Source: Liopterus haemorrhoidalis
Lineage: Eukaryota > Arthropoda > Insecta > Coleoptera > Dytiscidae
NCBI GenBank assembly: GCA_963971575.1
Contig: OZ020616.1
Span: 40,700,250 to 40,764,249 of the forward strand
DNA length: 64,000 bases
Reading direction: 5' to 3'
The position numbers and the translations under genes are program-made. The stretch's first letter is position 1; each line of letters starts with the position of its first letter. This document shows positions 32,930 to 44,289 of the stretch, piece by piece. The notes beneath the pieces are model-generated. The model did no database searches, had not been told where the DNA came from, and saw only the letters and a list, made by a program, of their open reading frames with translations.

Positions 32930-33740
32930 ACAGAAAATGTAAAAATAATTTTTATCTATGTGCAGTATTTTGTGACATCTGGACCGTAATTATCGTTTTT
33001 TGGAAGGATTGGGTGGAATTATTGTTTTCCCGGAGCCAGGACCGGAATTATTGTTTTACCAGGGCCCAAGTCTACCAGGTGTGAAGCTTCTACCAGTATT
33101 CAAGGGGACAGGCGCTGGAAACCCCTGATCTATATCTTCAGCAAATCAGTATGAATTTTACTAAAATTATCATTTATATTAAATTTTCATATAAGGTTTT
33201 TATTATGTAATTGAATTCAATTTGTATTAAAACATTAAGAGTTCAATAAAAGCAGGCAATATTAAATTTTCCTTAACATTGTTGAATATGGTATTGCATT
33301 GAACGTGGTGGAAAGCAATCATTTGAACGGAAATTCTAAAAGGAAAAGATGAAAATATTGGGTCTGGGAAAGCGATAACATTCAAGGGGAAACGGAGATC
33401 AAATAAGTGGATCGCTGTAATTGAGGATGGAAAATACGAGAAAATTGAGGACAGCCAGATTTGAGACAATGTATATATAAGAGAAAATTAATGATATTGG
33501 AATATTGCATATTTAAATAAAATTGCTTTAATTCAAATCAAAATCTGGGAAAAAATATTGAAATTATTCATAAATTGATTCGCAATGCCTAAGGTAAGTT
33601 CTCTATTTACAGATGTATGAAGTGTCACGAGTAAATTATTATCCTTTTATAAGAAAGTATTCACTCGTAAGTAGACCCTAGTACGCTCTAATGTGAAGAG
33701 TAGAGCGTCTTCACTCTTCCCATTCGAGCGGTAATGCGGG
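32930..33740. other. Intergenic, nothing recognised
   Basis: A minus frame of 80 codons at 33227-33469 has no recognisable domain. Confidence 0.4.
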
Positions 33741-33744
33741 TCGC

Positions 33745-34258
33745 ATTAGAACGTCTTCACATATACCGGCAAAACCGGATACAATGTAATCAAATGGACG
33801 GTTTCACACATAGCCCGACCCGGCAGATTTTCCGGTCCGATCGGCGACACAGATAAATAAAACCAACGTCAATCTCCACAAATCTCACGCCGGACCAGCA
33901 TCTTATTGGTCTCATTTTAGTATCCTGGAAAATCAAATAATACTCATATGAAAGTGATTGAAGAATTTAGATTGATCCTGTATAAGTTTTCCAAAAAACA
34001 TGTAACTTTTGTCTGAGAGTCAAAAGGACATGAACCTATTGTTGTATTTTGTTTTTGCCTCTTCGGTATTTCCTTCCAAGGTACAATAACCCAGGGAGAT
34101 GACGTCTGTTGATTATAGCACACATGTCCGGTGTCACAACCTCACATTCGATAACAGCAGGTGTGAAAGACTGCAATGGTGTGTGAAGGAATATAATGGT
34201 TCAAACGATGACGCCGGCAACGGCACTAGTTTTGCCGGTGTGTGGAAACGTTTTGAAG
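33745..34258. mobile_element. Putative TIR element
   Basis: The left zone AACGTCTTCACATATACCGG and CAAAAC pairs with the right zone GTTTTGCCGG and TGTGTGGAAACGTT. The arms are about 26 bp with four mismatches or gaps. Exact ends and target duplication could not be fixed, so the call is tentative. Confidence 0.45.
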
Positions 34259-34706
34259 GTTTTCGTATGCTCTAGGCACTCTTGCATTCGACTTCCCTTC
34301 CCTTGTCAGAAACTTATGTTTTTCTTCCCAATTCCTGTAAAATTTGTTGTTTATCTTGTTTTTGTTGGCCCTAAAATTTTTAACCTTGAAGATTTTAGGC
34401 ACCAATTAGGTGCCTTATAAATAAGGCAACCTTGTTCCTAAGTATTAAATACTTGGAACTGAATCAACCAAAGTGGAGTCCGTCGTTTCCTTTCTTGGTC
34501 TTTATCCATCGTATCAACTATTGTCGTCACTAACACAAACCCATCACCATGCTCTATTAAATGTCAGATCTTTCTCAGTATCTTATAATCCTGATCTTAT
34601 ATCAATCAGTTTTGCGAGAACTTACCACTGGTACACGGATGTTCAGTATTCCTTCTTAGATGCTTTTTAACATTCTAGCATCTTTCTGTATCACTTCGGA
34701 GCCTAA

Positions 34707-34844
34707 ACAACTGGAGTGGAGACCACGACCACAAAAACGACCAATCGAAAGGTCATAGAAAGATGGATGAAAGATATTAAAAAGTATACAGGACTTGATT
34801 GAATGATAAAGGCCATCACTAGAGAAGAATAGAAGGCACTAGGG
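34707..34844 (+). pseudogene. RTE-like LINE C-terminus, cut by a hAT
   Basis: Pieces WRPRPQKRPIERS, then RWMKDIKKYTGLD, then MIKAITREE and KALG, follow the GRPRKRW-x-D-I-x-G-x-x-W-M-x-x-A-x-x-R-x-x-W-x-x-LGEAY ending of insect endonuclease-reverse transcriptase LINEs. UGG codons appear as TGA and TAG. The hAT at 34845 begins directly after ALG. Confidence 0.6.
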
Positions 34845-35135
34845 CAGGGGTCGGCAAACCGCGGCTCTTTGAGGATATTTGTGTGGCTATTCAAATTAAG
34901 TTGATAAGGAATAAAATTTAGGAAATATTCACGCAGTAGTTCATTTTATTTTCATGCATTTTTATGCAGCATATCGGTAATACCAATAACTAAAATAAAA
35001 CATATTTATACACTACTCATTTTAGGAGGATAAAACAAGTCATGTATTAAAACAAAATTATGGCTCTTTAAAATGTTTCCAGATGCTATTAAGGGTGAAT
35101 TTGGCTCTTTAGCTTCTAAAGTTTGCCGACCTCTG
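34845..35135. mobile_element. Non-autonomous hAT element
   Basis: The termini are CAG(G/A)GGTCGGCAAAC, inverted. The 8-bp flanks CACTAGG(G/T) are at 34837-34844 and 35136-35143. The interior repeats GGCTCTTT words and has no coding frame. Confidence 0.88.
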
Positions 35136-35143
35136 CACTAGGT

Positions 35144-35669
35144 GATACTAATATCCGAAAATAGATGACAGTTAAAAAATTATGATGACGCTGATGCTGA
35201 CGAAGATATCTATTGCAATCTGACTTTAATTTACTGTATGATACTGATTTTTACGGACAGTGTTCCAATATCTTCATTTGAAGCCAAATTGCTTAATTTA
35301 CTATTAATTTAGATCTACCCAAAGATTGGAAGTAGTATCTTGTTTTTAAAAACTGAGGTGTTGTCGATCTCGGTGGAAAAAAGGTCCATAGAACTAAGTC
35401 TTATGAGCAAGAAACACTACAATGCGAGTATCGGCCAAAAATTGATTTTCCTCATAACTGTTGATTCTTTCTTCATTTTGATGTTGAGTCGTCGATTATT
35501 TCGAACGATATATTCGATTCACAGTATTGTTGAAATTTGAAGTTCTAGGGCATCTAAAACATTCGTCGACTTCAGACTTCACAAAATATTTTATACCTTT
35601 CGAACATACGCAAACGTGCCATGAAATTGTTTTCCGATACCTAAAAAAAGGTATTAACTACAAACAACA
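35144..35669. other. Intergenic, nothing recognised
   Basis: A plus frame of 66 codons at 35340-35540 has no domain and is probably chance. Confidence 0.4.
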
Positions 35670-35671
35670 TA

Positions 35672-36509
35672 CGAGGTGTGTAAATTAACTAACCGGACTG
35701 ATTTTTTTTTTTTATTCGAATTGAATTAGAATTCAATATTGTATCCCTCAAAATAACTTCATTGGGAAGCCATACATCGCTGGAAACGGTTCATCCAATC
35801 CTCATAACAGTGCTGGAAATCAGATACTGGAATAGTTTTCAGCTGGTCGTTTTTGAACGTTTGAATGTTTTCGAGTGACCCAAAATGACGGCCCTTGAGG
35901 TGAATTTCCAATCTTGGGAAGAGGAAAGAGTCACAAGAACTCAAATCAGGCGAATAAGGAGGCTGAGGAGCCACAGGAATGTTTTTACTGGCTAAAAACT
36001 CGTTTATTGAAATTGCTGTGTGACAAAAATTGTTCTCATCTCCAATTCATTGGTCAAAATCTGATGAACGGTAGTGTGAGTCAAATTCAACTCATTCCCG
36101 ATCATTTTGACTGTCAACCAATGATCTAAACGCACAAGATCCCGGATTCTGTCGACATTTTCATCGGTTCTTGAAGATGAAGGCCTTCCGCTGCGTGATT
36201 CATCTTCAATCAACTCTCTTTCTTCTGAAAATGCATTAAACCAACAAAAAACCTGGGTCCTTGACAAAACACTGTCTCCATAGGTTTAAGTTTTGCAAAA
36301 TTTTCCGTTGAACTGTACCCAAGTTGAAGAAAAACCTGATAGCAAACCGTCGCTCGAAATGAATGTCACTCATTTTTAGAACGCACTAGAAAAAACTGTT
36401 TCACGAAATGTGTCACATGTTCAACCGCCGCCCATTCAAGTCCCGCGTCCCTAATGTTGCCAGATCAAACGCTATGTTGTCAGTCCGGATACTTAATTTA
36501 CAAACCTCG
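35672..36509 (-). mobile_element. Mariner deletion derivative, copy B
   Basis: CGAGGTGTGTAAATTAACTA ends are flanked by TA (35670-35671 and 36510-36511). The minus strand reads MSRTQVFCWFNAFSEERELI and DHWLTVKMIGNELNLTHTTV (both DNA-binding helices). It then reads, in another frame, CHTAISINEFLASKN and QPPYSPDLSSCDSFLFPRLE (C-terminal half, third Asp region). The block with the first two catalytic aspartates is missing, as in copy A at 21379-22250. Confidence 0.88.
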
Positions 36510-36511
36510 TA

Positions 36512-37420
36512 TTTAATTTCACAAAAATTGTACCGTGTTCGATTGTCTAACTGATCCTTTTTCCGACACTTAGAACAAGTATAAAATACAAGCAATATGT
36601 AACAGCTAACTTATACCGCGACGTGACTGACAACTGCAGGGCATGCTTATGTTTGTCCAAGATAGATCTCCACGATCCAGTTTCAGCATGACCGATGTGA
36701 TCTCGTTATTTACTATCCAATCTTCGTACATATAAAATTCAATCCGATGTGCCTTAAAAGAGAGTAATTAAAATTATTTATGGATACTATATTCCACATG
36801 ATATTCTTTGTTTGAAATTGAAAAACATAAGAGCACTTTTAATCTAAATTAAAAGAAAACTAGTGACACAAAAACAGTTAATTTAAAAATCTTTTTCTTT
36901 TTCATAAAAATATTAACCTAGTTTGGACAGACAAAAGAACACTTCCATATTCTAGCATTATAATCACATGAGAGAATTAGGTAAAACTTTCAAAAACTTA
37001 GAAAGCTATTTTTATAAATTCTGCATTATACTTTCGAGCTCAAAACTTTTAAAATGAAAGTTTAACTACAGAAAAAATCTCAAGTTTAAAATCCGAGTTT
37101 TTAAAAAAAAAAACGAAAAAGTTTCAACAAAGAAATTCGAGAATAAACAATTAAAAATATTTAGAAGAATACTTTTCTGAATTAATAAAAGTTTTATCCC
37201 GAGGTTTTATTAAGAAATAAAACTGCATTTTAACAATTTATTATTAAAGCGAGTTTATGTTGACTATAAATTATAATAACGGCATTAAAAGCTGTAATTT
37301 TAAATCTAGGTGTTGATAATATTGATAAGAATAATTATAGTACTTTTTGACATGTAAGATTTATATTTCAAGGTGATCCACGCAATAAGAAATAAAAAAT
37401 ATGTATAAGAAACATTGTAG
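36512..37420. other. Intergenic, nothing recognised
   Basis: AT-rich, without supported frames. Confidence 0.5.
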
Positions 37421-37432
37421 AGTGGAAGACGC

Positions 37433-37512
37433 TAGCGCAAAATAGAACTGGATGGAAGAACCTATTTGAGAAGGCCAAGGTCCATAAGGGGTTGTCGAAA
37501 CATGGACCTTAA
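37433..37512 (+). pseudogene. LINE ORF2 extreme C-terminus
   Basis: The frame WKTLAQNRTGWKNLFEKAKV followed by HKGLSK and a stop fits the L-A-x-D-R-x-x-W-x-x-x-x-x-x-A-K-x-H-x-G-L ending of many endonuclease-reverse transcriptase LINEs. Only 26 codons survive. Confidence 0.5.
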
Positions 37513-38103
37513 CAAGCGGGATCGACCTTGCAGTTCTTGAAAACACAATACTTCGATGTGGTTTCATCAAAATCAGTTATAAATGGAAGAAACAAAAGAA
37601 TAAAGATATCCAACACACTACTCAAAGCATATTCTTGCACAAGGAAATTACAGTGGATAGGAAAAGTATCAGGGATGAAAAGAACATAATGAGAAAGATT
37701 TTCCGTAAAAAAGTACGACTAAATATCCTTTGGGAAGTGCGAAGACGTCGCAAGAGTTTAGCTACTCAATTAAAATCAGCTAAGAGAAAATCTAGCAAGT
37801 ATTTGTACTCAAAAAGTCGAACCCAATATCAACAATAAAGTAAATTATCAGCTTTTAAATGGAAAAATTATAATTATTTGGTGATAAATATTTAGGTCCA
37901 TTAATATGTGGTATAAATGCGGCTTGTAAGCCTGATCTGTATTCTTATTCGCGGACTTCAAGGCGGATTTTAAATGGATTATCAAGTAAAAAGTGTTTAT
38001 AGTCTTCTTATTTCTTTTTTAATGGGTGATACTACAGGTCAAAAGAAGGCGAAAAACCTTAAAACACCTTAGTAAAAGTTTTATATAAAAGAGATTATTT
38101 TTT

Positions 38104-38480
38104 ACTGACCGACAACATATATAAGGGAGGTATTGTGATCATACCGATTTTGACATTTCGAGATTTCAATGGATCTCCACGAATTGAGGTCCCTACTAAC
38201 GTTTTGACTATTTTAGGCATGATGTCTGTCGGTCTGTCTGTCCGTCCGTCTGTCTGTCTGTCGGTGTACACGTGCAGAGGAAATTCGGCTGAAAGGGTTT
38301 TTATGAAACTTCATATTTAAGCTTCTACCATCAATGGCATGATTTGATCAACTTTTGGTAAAACTCGGTTGACTAAAAATGGGAGTTTACTCGTGTCGAT
38401 TTTACGATTTTTGTGAATATTTCACAACACAAAAATATTTCGAAAAAATCAGCTGTGGCCACCACCGAGGACCGACCGCG
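38104..38480 (+). repeat. (GTCY)n-core dispersed repeat, copy a
   Basis: CATATATAAGGGAGGTATTG, ATCCACGAATTGAGGTCC and a tract of GTCTGTCTGTCC-type units lead to GTGTACACGTGCAGA. The same order occurs inverted at 38770-39125 and direct at 57765-58090. It is non-coding. The conserved flanks around a (GTCY)n tract resemble mini-me/INE-1 (Helentron-associated) elements of Diptera. That link is an inference. Confidence 0.7.
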
Positions 38481-38639
38481 ATCAAAAGTACTTGTATAAA
38501 ATACATTCTAGCAGCAGAGTAGAAATAACTTGGCCTAATATTATTTACATTCTTATTATTTATCTTCTTACAGAGATATTATTTATCATGATCATGGAAA
38601 CGTTACATATAAGTATGAAAAAATTGAGACTTCGAAATT

Positions 38640-38964
38640 TTTTTTTAAATTTTACAAATATTTGTCGAAATTTTTCGTTTTATCAAAAAACGTCTCAAAT
38701 AAAAGTTATTAGTTATTGCATTTATAGCAACTTTTGTTAAATAAATTTTTTCGAAATATTTTTCTGTTGCTAAATATTCGCAAAAATCTTAAATTCGACA
38801 CGAGTAAACTCCCATTTTTAGTTAACCGATGTTTACCAAAAGTTGATCAACTCGTCTCATTGATGTCAAAAGCTTAAATATGTAGTTTCATAAAAATCCT
38901 TTTAGCCGAATTTGCTCTGCAGGTATACACAGACAGACAGACAGACGGATGGACGGACAGACAG

Positions 38965-38998
<34 letters not shown>

Positions 38999-39215
38999 CG
39001 ACAGACATCATGCTAAAAATCTCTACATAACGTTTTGACCTCAATTCGTGGAGATCCATCAAAATCTCGAAATGTCAAAATCGGTATGATCTGAATACCT
39101 CCCTTATATATGTTGACGGTCGGTAAAAATTTATTGCACAAAAGTTGCTATAAAAGCAATAACTAATAACTTTTATTTGAGACGTTTTTTTATAAAACGA
39201 AAAATTTCGAATAAT
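38640..39215 (-). repeat. (GTCY)n-core repeat, copy b, with inverted ends
   Basis: The core (38770-39125) is the reverse complement of copy a. It is bracketed by inverted copies of an 85-bp block (CTCAAATAAAAGTTATTAGT at about 38692, complement at about 39159). In copy c at 57.8-58.4 kb the core is followed by the same block, so core plus block is one unit and the second block may be a terminal repeat. Confidence 0.65.
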
Positions 39216-39729
39216 TTCTGTAAAATTTTTCAATTTTTCTCAATTTTTTCATACTTATATCAACGGCAGTGTATAAGTAGACAATATGACTTGCAATATA
39301 AAATTAACAACAATTTCTACAAATACCTTTTCAATTGCTTCAATTTTGGTCTCCATGGAGTCCAAATACAAAAGTCCACACTATAACACACTTTTTCACT
39401 CTGCACTTATGTATATCACTTAAAAATAAGTAAAAACGACAGACAAAATGCAAACACAACTTGTAAAATCTCGCGTCACTACTAATCAAGATGGCTAACT
39501 CTGATAAAGATCATTAAGGAATATAGTCATTAAAAATTAATAGATAAGGAACAGAATTGTCTAAAATAATTATAAATGAGACTAACACATACATACATTC
39601 ATGTTTTATCAATACTATACAGGTGAAGTTATATTTCCTAATGCCCAATTTTTTTATTATTTTTTATAATTTAGATACACATTTTGTACGTAGAGCGCTA
39701 GGAAAATTTTGAGATACAAGCTTACTTTT

Positions 39730-40745
39730 TAAACTTTTTTAAAGTACATCCCATCATTTTCAATACACTGCCTCATACGTATTAACCACATGTTAGAAAT
39801 GTCTCCCCACTTTTCAGTTCGTACTTCTGCACAGCTTATGACAGCTTTTAAAATGAGGGCCTTTAAGCTTATCCTTGTTGAAAGGGAAGAGTCAAAAATC
39901 AGAAGGAGCAAGATCTAGACTATACGGAGAGTATTCTAACATAAGATTAATAAATAAAACACTCGGTAAGTTTCACAAATATAAGTTTAATATACTCTAT
40001 ACGTAACTTCTTTTATAAATCGGACAATCTTGCTTCACTAGCATTTAAAATATAATTGACAGAGGAGTCCGTGTATTCTCGGTGAAACATATTTAATATA
40101 AGATTAATAAATAAAACACTCGGTAAGTTTCACAAATACAAGTTTAATATACTCTATACGTAACTTCTTGTATAAAACGGACAATCTTGCTTCAGTAGCA
40201 TTGTTTTATTTATTAATCTTGTGTTTTATTTATTAATCTTATATTAAATATGTTTCACCGAGAATACACGGACTCCTCTGTCAATTATATTTTAAATGCT
40301 AGTGAAGCAAGATTGTCCGTTTTATACAAGAAGATACGTATAGAGTATATTAAACTTATATTTGTGAAACTTACCGAGTGTTTTATTTATTAATCTTATA
40401 TTAAATATGTTTCACCGAGAATACACGGACTCCTCTGTCAATTATAATATTCTAACACTTGTAGTCAAGAATTATTTAAAAATTCTTTAGTTAATTGAGC
40501 TCGATGCGCGGGTGCATTATCTTCATTCAAGCGCCAAGTGTCAAGGCGTGACAATGGCAATAAGTTTTTAAGAGACTGAATCAACTGAGACAAACAAAAC
40601 TCAACTGTTTTTTACTCTTCTAGAACAATTCTGGTAATAACCCCTTGCTTACCGAAGAATGCAACAAGCATTTACTTTTTCATAGATCTTGATTGTTTTA
40701 CTGCGGTTGGAGTTTCATTGCCTTCAAAGAGCCATATCTTATATA
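39730..40745 (-). pseudogene. Mariner-family transposase, split by a palindromic element
   Basis: Reading minus from 40745: WLFEGNETPTAVKQSRSMKK, then a stop, MLVAFFGKQGVITRIVLEE, and later LDTWRLNEDNAPAHRAQLTK (second Asp in EDNAPAH). The frame reaches LQVLEY at the insertion and resumes at 39931 as SPYSLDLAPSDF (third Asp). It ends WLIRMRQCIENDGMYFKKV. Removing 39942-40457 restores the LEYSPYS junction. There are at least four stops or shifts. Confidence 0.78.
39942..40447. mobile_element. Palindromic repeat-unit element with 10-bp target duplication
   Basis: TATTCTAACA is found at 39932-39941 and 40448-40457. Between them lie a 157-bp unit (TAAGATTAATAAATAAAACA start) once complete and once cut at 105 bp, then about 1.6 units inverted. 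The whole is a broken palindrome centred near 40203. It has no frame. Direct plus inverted terminal units recall Penelope-like elements, but no reverse transcriptase is present, so the type is unknown. Confidence 0.8.
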
Positions 40746-40905
40746 TGTAACGTTTCCATGGTCATGATAAATAATATCTCTGTTAGAAAATATTAGGCCA
40801 AGTTATTTCTACTCTGCTGCTAGAATGTATTTTATATAAATACTTTATGATGGCGGTCGATCATGTGGTGGCCACAGCTGATTTTTATTTTCAATTTTTG
40901 AGGTT
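40735..40905 (-). repeat. Inverted copy of 38455-38620
   Basis: GAAACGTTACATATAAGTAT and TAGCAGCAGAGTAGAAATAA of 38.5 kb reappear here as complements, ending at CAGCTGTGGCCACCAC. The two are 2.2 kb apart and could form a large stem. Confidence 0.7.
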
Positions 40906-41375
40906 TCTCCGCCATAACCCTCCAAATATTTATCCAATCAAAAAAATGTATTTGGATAAAAGGTTTTTCTTCTTATTCTTAACAATATTTGTAATACAAG
41001 TTTGGCTGTTAAGTCAATAATAAAGGAGCAATTAAAATTTTTAATTTTTAACCTCAAAAAATTAAAAATTTAAATAACTCCCTAATTATTGACTTAGCAA
41101 CAAAATTTTTTATAACAAATATTATTAAGAACAAGAAGGCAAATCTTTTATCCAAATGCATTTTTTTGATTGGATACACATTTGGAAAGTTATGGCGAAA
41201 ACACCCCAAAAAATTTAATTTTAAATTACTCCCTTATTGATTTAACAGCAAAACCTTATATTACAAATATTGTTAAGAATAAGAAGAAACATCTTTTATC
41301 TAAATGCATTGTTTTGATTGAATAAATATTTGGAGAGTTTGCAAAAACCCTAAAAATTATAAACTTAAAAACATA
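40906..41375. repeat. Three-unit array, one inverted and two direct
   Basis: A unit of about 155 bp (CTTTTATCCAAATGCATTTT, with ACAAATATTGTTAAGAATAA) occurs inverted at 40906-41060 and direct at about 41060-41215 and 41216-41375. No coding sequence is present. Confidence 0.7.
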
Positions 41376-41379
41376 AAGT

Positions 41380-42207
41380 ACCGCAGAAGTTTTACTAATC
41401 GAGTAAGCGAGTTTGTCTAGCTTTGAGTAATCGACACTTGCTGAGCTAGTTACAATACGCTCAAGTCAATAATTATATTTGGCTAAGTACTGATGATACA
41501 GAGGACATAAAGGGCCGCTGTGTTATTAACGTAGCTATCGGAATTCTTCATTCTGCTCTCCCATAGAAACCGTATTTAATAGAAACTCGCGAGAATAAAA
41601 GTTTAATGCAGAAAGAGTGGCAGATGTAGTGTTTTAACTCGTGAGTTCAATAATTAATAATGATCCGAACAAAGTTATTCGTTTCGGATGGTGCAGTATA
41701 TGTAAAAACAGGACATTTATTAATTCAAAAATTTCCACATATGTTACATATATACAAATATGTTACATGACACAGAAGACGGTTAATATTTTTATATTGT
41801 TTAGAAAGTAGGTAAAGTATCAATGCAATCAGTTAACGAACCCAGAAAGTTCATGTCCGTAACCACTCGCAGATATTGAATAATATGTGAGAGACTTCGA
41901 GTTTTAGGTATGTAGAAATTAATGACAAACAAAGAATATAAATATCAATGTATTATATTTAACCAGCCAACCTTAATTTTCATTCTTATATAAGGAAGGG
42001 TCCCTCACAGACACCATATTTGAAAACAAAAAACGTTGAGAAAATCCTCTAACGTGAATGAGAATGAAAGATGTTAGAATGATAAAGAAGAACTGAGAAG
42101 GAAGATTGATTATTACATATTGAACTGGATATTCTTGAACATTTTCATTCGGTGTGACTTTTGACCTCATTTACACTTATCCTCTATCTTGCTCTCTCAA
42201 ATATTAG
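41380..42207. other. Intergenic, nothing recognised
   Basis: No supported frames or defined repeats. Confidence 0.5.
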
Positions 42208-43147
42208 TGTAACAGTTCACGTGAAACACTAGATTTTTAACAAAAAATATTAAAATTATAAATTCATGAACATTCCCCAAATATTTCAGCTAGATTCAAA
42301 ATAGATAAAGAAATTCAATTGATAATAGAAAATAACATATTAATTAGAAAGTTTTAAGATAATCGCACATTTTTCAACTAATAGATTTGTTTTTAATAAA
42401 GTAAATTAATACCGTTCAATTCCTAGAAAAACCTTTTAAACTTGTTTTCGGGAATTGATGTTTTTTCGTATAAATACACGGCCCCCCTGTTAGGGATAGG
42501 ACAGTTGACAGTTGACAGTTGACAGTAAGACAGTTCCACAGTTCGGGCTATAATCGGGAATTCGCCGGGGTATTCTGTGGCGATATCTGGTGTTCCACGT
42601 GAATCGGTTTACACTTATTATTAAATGTAACTATATTTTGTTTTATTAATATTTGATAGAAGTTAACTCACCATAATCAAATTTCTTTAATTACGGTGAA
42701 TTGTTTAATAAACTTTAAACTTAATTTTGTGTTAACATTTTGTAAACCCGTCTCATTAAATGCCAAGTGTTTAGCAACCTAATACGACTATAAGATGGCC
42801 GAGCCGTCGGTTAGTGAGTACCAAATTGTATCATTGAATACACGTATCATATTGTTGAACTCTGGATATAACTCACTCCTAATACCTAAACTCCTTAATC
42901 AGGAATCCTATTTTAATTTGAGAATATCATTATTCTTATATTCTAGTTTTGGCTTTGATAACAAAATTGTCTTTGGACACTGGCTTCCGGTTTAACGGCC
43001 CCTTCCGTCCGGCACGAAGGCTGACAATAGTGTGGTGTTGCCACATTGGAGGCTGGATTGGACGTTAAATCGCCAAAATTATCAAAATCATGTATGTAAA
43101 CATTTCGATATGTCTACATAGGTACCACTGAGTACCGGCTCGCTACA
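42208..43147 (+). mobile_element. Probable LTR of an LTR retrotransposon
   Basis: It begins TGTAACAG and ends GCTACA, the TG...CA rule with complementary TGTA/TACA. It has TATAAATA at 42469-42476, a tandem GACAGTT run just downstream (42508-42530) and AATAAA at 42707-42712, a usual promoter and poly(A) layout. TATTTGG(T/C)-GGCAGCG, a primer-binding-like leader common after Ty3/gypsy LTRs, follows. No gag or pol and no second LTR lie in the window. Confidence 0.55.
42469..42476 (+). promoter_or_regulatory. TATA box of the probable LTR
   Basis: TATAAATA sits about 260 bp into the LTR, with a tandem GACAGTT tract 35-60 bp downstream, where transcription would start. Confidence 0.45.
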
Positions 43148-43253
43148 TATTTGGCAGTAGCGGTGCGATATAAAAGTAAGAATATCAAGGGTACGCTACA
43201 TATTTGGTGGCAGCGATGCGATATAAAAGTAAGAGTATCACGGGTACGCTACA
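43142..43253 (+). repeat. Tandem 53-bp repeat of the LTR/leader junction
   Basis: GCTACATATTTGG and GCGATATAAAAGTAAGA repeat with a period of 53 bp (43142 and 43195), with a third partial start at 43248. The repeat unit carries the LTR end plus the primer-binding-like leader. Confidence 0.75.
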
Positions 43254-43299
43254 TTAGGTATCCAGGTCTCTTGTATCTCCATATGGTTTGCTTATCAGA

Positions 43300-44280
43300 T
43301 CTATCCAGTTTCTAGTTGATCTTTACATTTTTTGCGAGATCTTCCTACTGGTTTACAGATGACCAATTCCCCTCAAATCTTCTTATGCAACATCTCAAAA
43401 CATATTGTAAATGTCACCTTACAGAACATCTAGCGAGAATTGCAAAAGACAAGAGATGAACACAACAAATCAAGATGGAGGATTTGCATGAGTGATGCCA
43501 TTCACCCCGACTGTATTACTCAAGAAAAGAGAAATTTTATAACATGCAAAAACCAAGCTTAAGAAATTTAATAAAGAGTTTCAGCCAAAAGTCGTTAAAG
43601 GATAACATTCCAACAAAAAATAAGGATTTTACAAAATAGCTCTTGAATCCTCGTAGGAACATAATCCTTTTAACAAGATTTTATTTAAAATAATACGCGA
43701 TTTTTTTAATATAAATACTTTATTTAATTCACTTTTTACCCTCCAGCAAAATTTTATAAAACAATACTCTTATTCTCTTACATGAGATTGCTCTATATAT
43801 TTTTGTTTTTAATATAGTTTATTTTTTTCTTCATCCATCATATAAATCCATTTATTTCACTCTCTTTTAGAGATTTATATATTTTTTTTTATAAATAATA
43901 TATTTGTAAGAGTTTTTAAATAAAATTTTACTATAATAAAAAGTTCCAGAAAATGAGTGGAAATTAATGAATATAAAACAAAATACAATGTACTGTTGGT
44001 TCTCGAACGGCTTGTTTTTTAATCAATTCGATTCGCGACTAACATTTTAGTGAAAATAAAGCCTCAGCTGGGGCGAGTATCATCAGTTGTTAGTCACTTA
44101 TAACCATTTTTAAGCTCCTATTTTATTAAATTTTAAAACATTTAAGTACAACATTTTGATAAATACAGTAGAAATACCTCAAATAATAGATACTGATGTT
44201 ATAACGATTCATAAAAATAAATTTTGTATGTTTATAAAGACTGACCCAATTTTGACTCTAGGATTTGTTTTTTTGAATAA
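43300..44280. other. Intergenic, nothing recognised
   Basis: AT-rich sequence without frames over 60 codons. Confidence 0.5.
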
Positions 44281-44289
44281 AACACAACA

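Noticed and set aside
33227..34894. Possible small host exons (frames at 33227, 34196, 34473, 34703)
   Set aside because: No domain, no splice-site logic and no shared codon bias; the last overlaps LINE and hAT sequence.
39942..40447. A hammerhead ribozyme in the 157-bp unit (GAGGAGTCCGTG...GAAAC)
   Set aside because: The CUGANGA core cannot be placed without insertions, so the likeness to a hammerhead is only partial.
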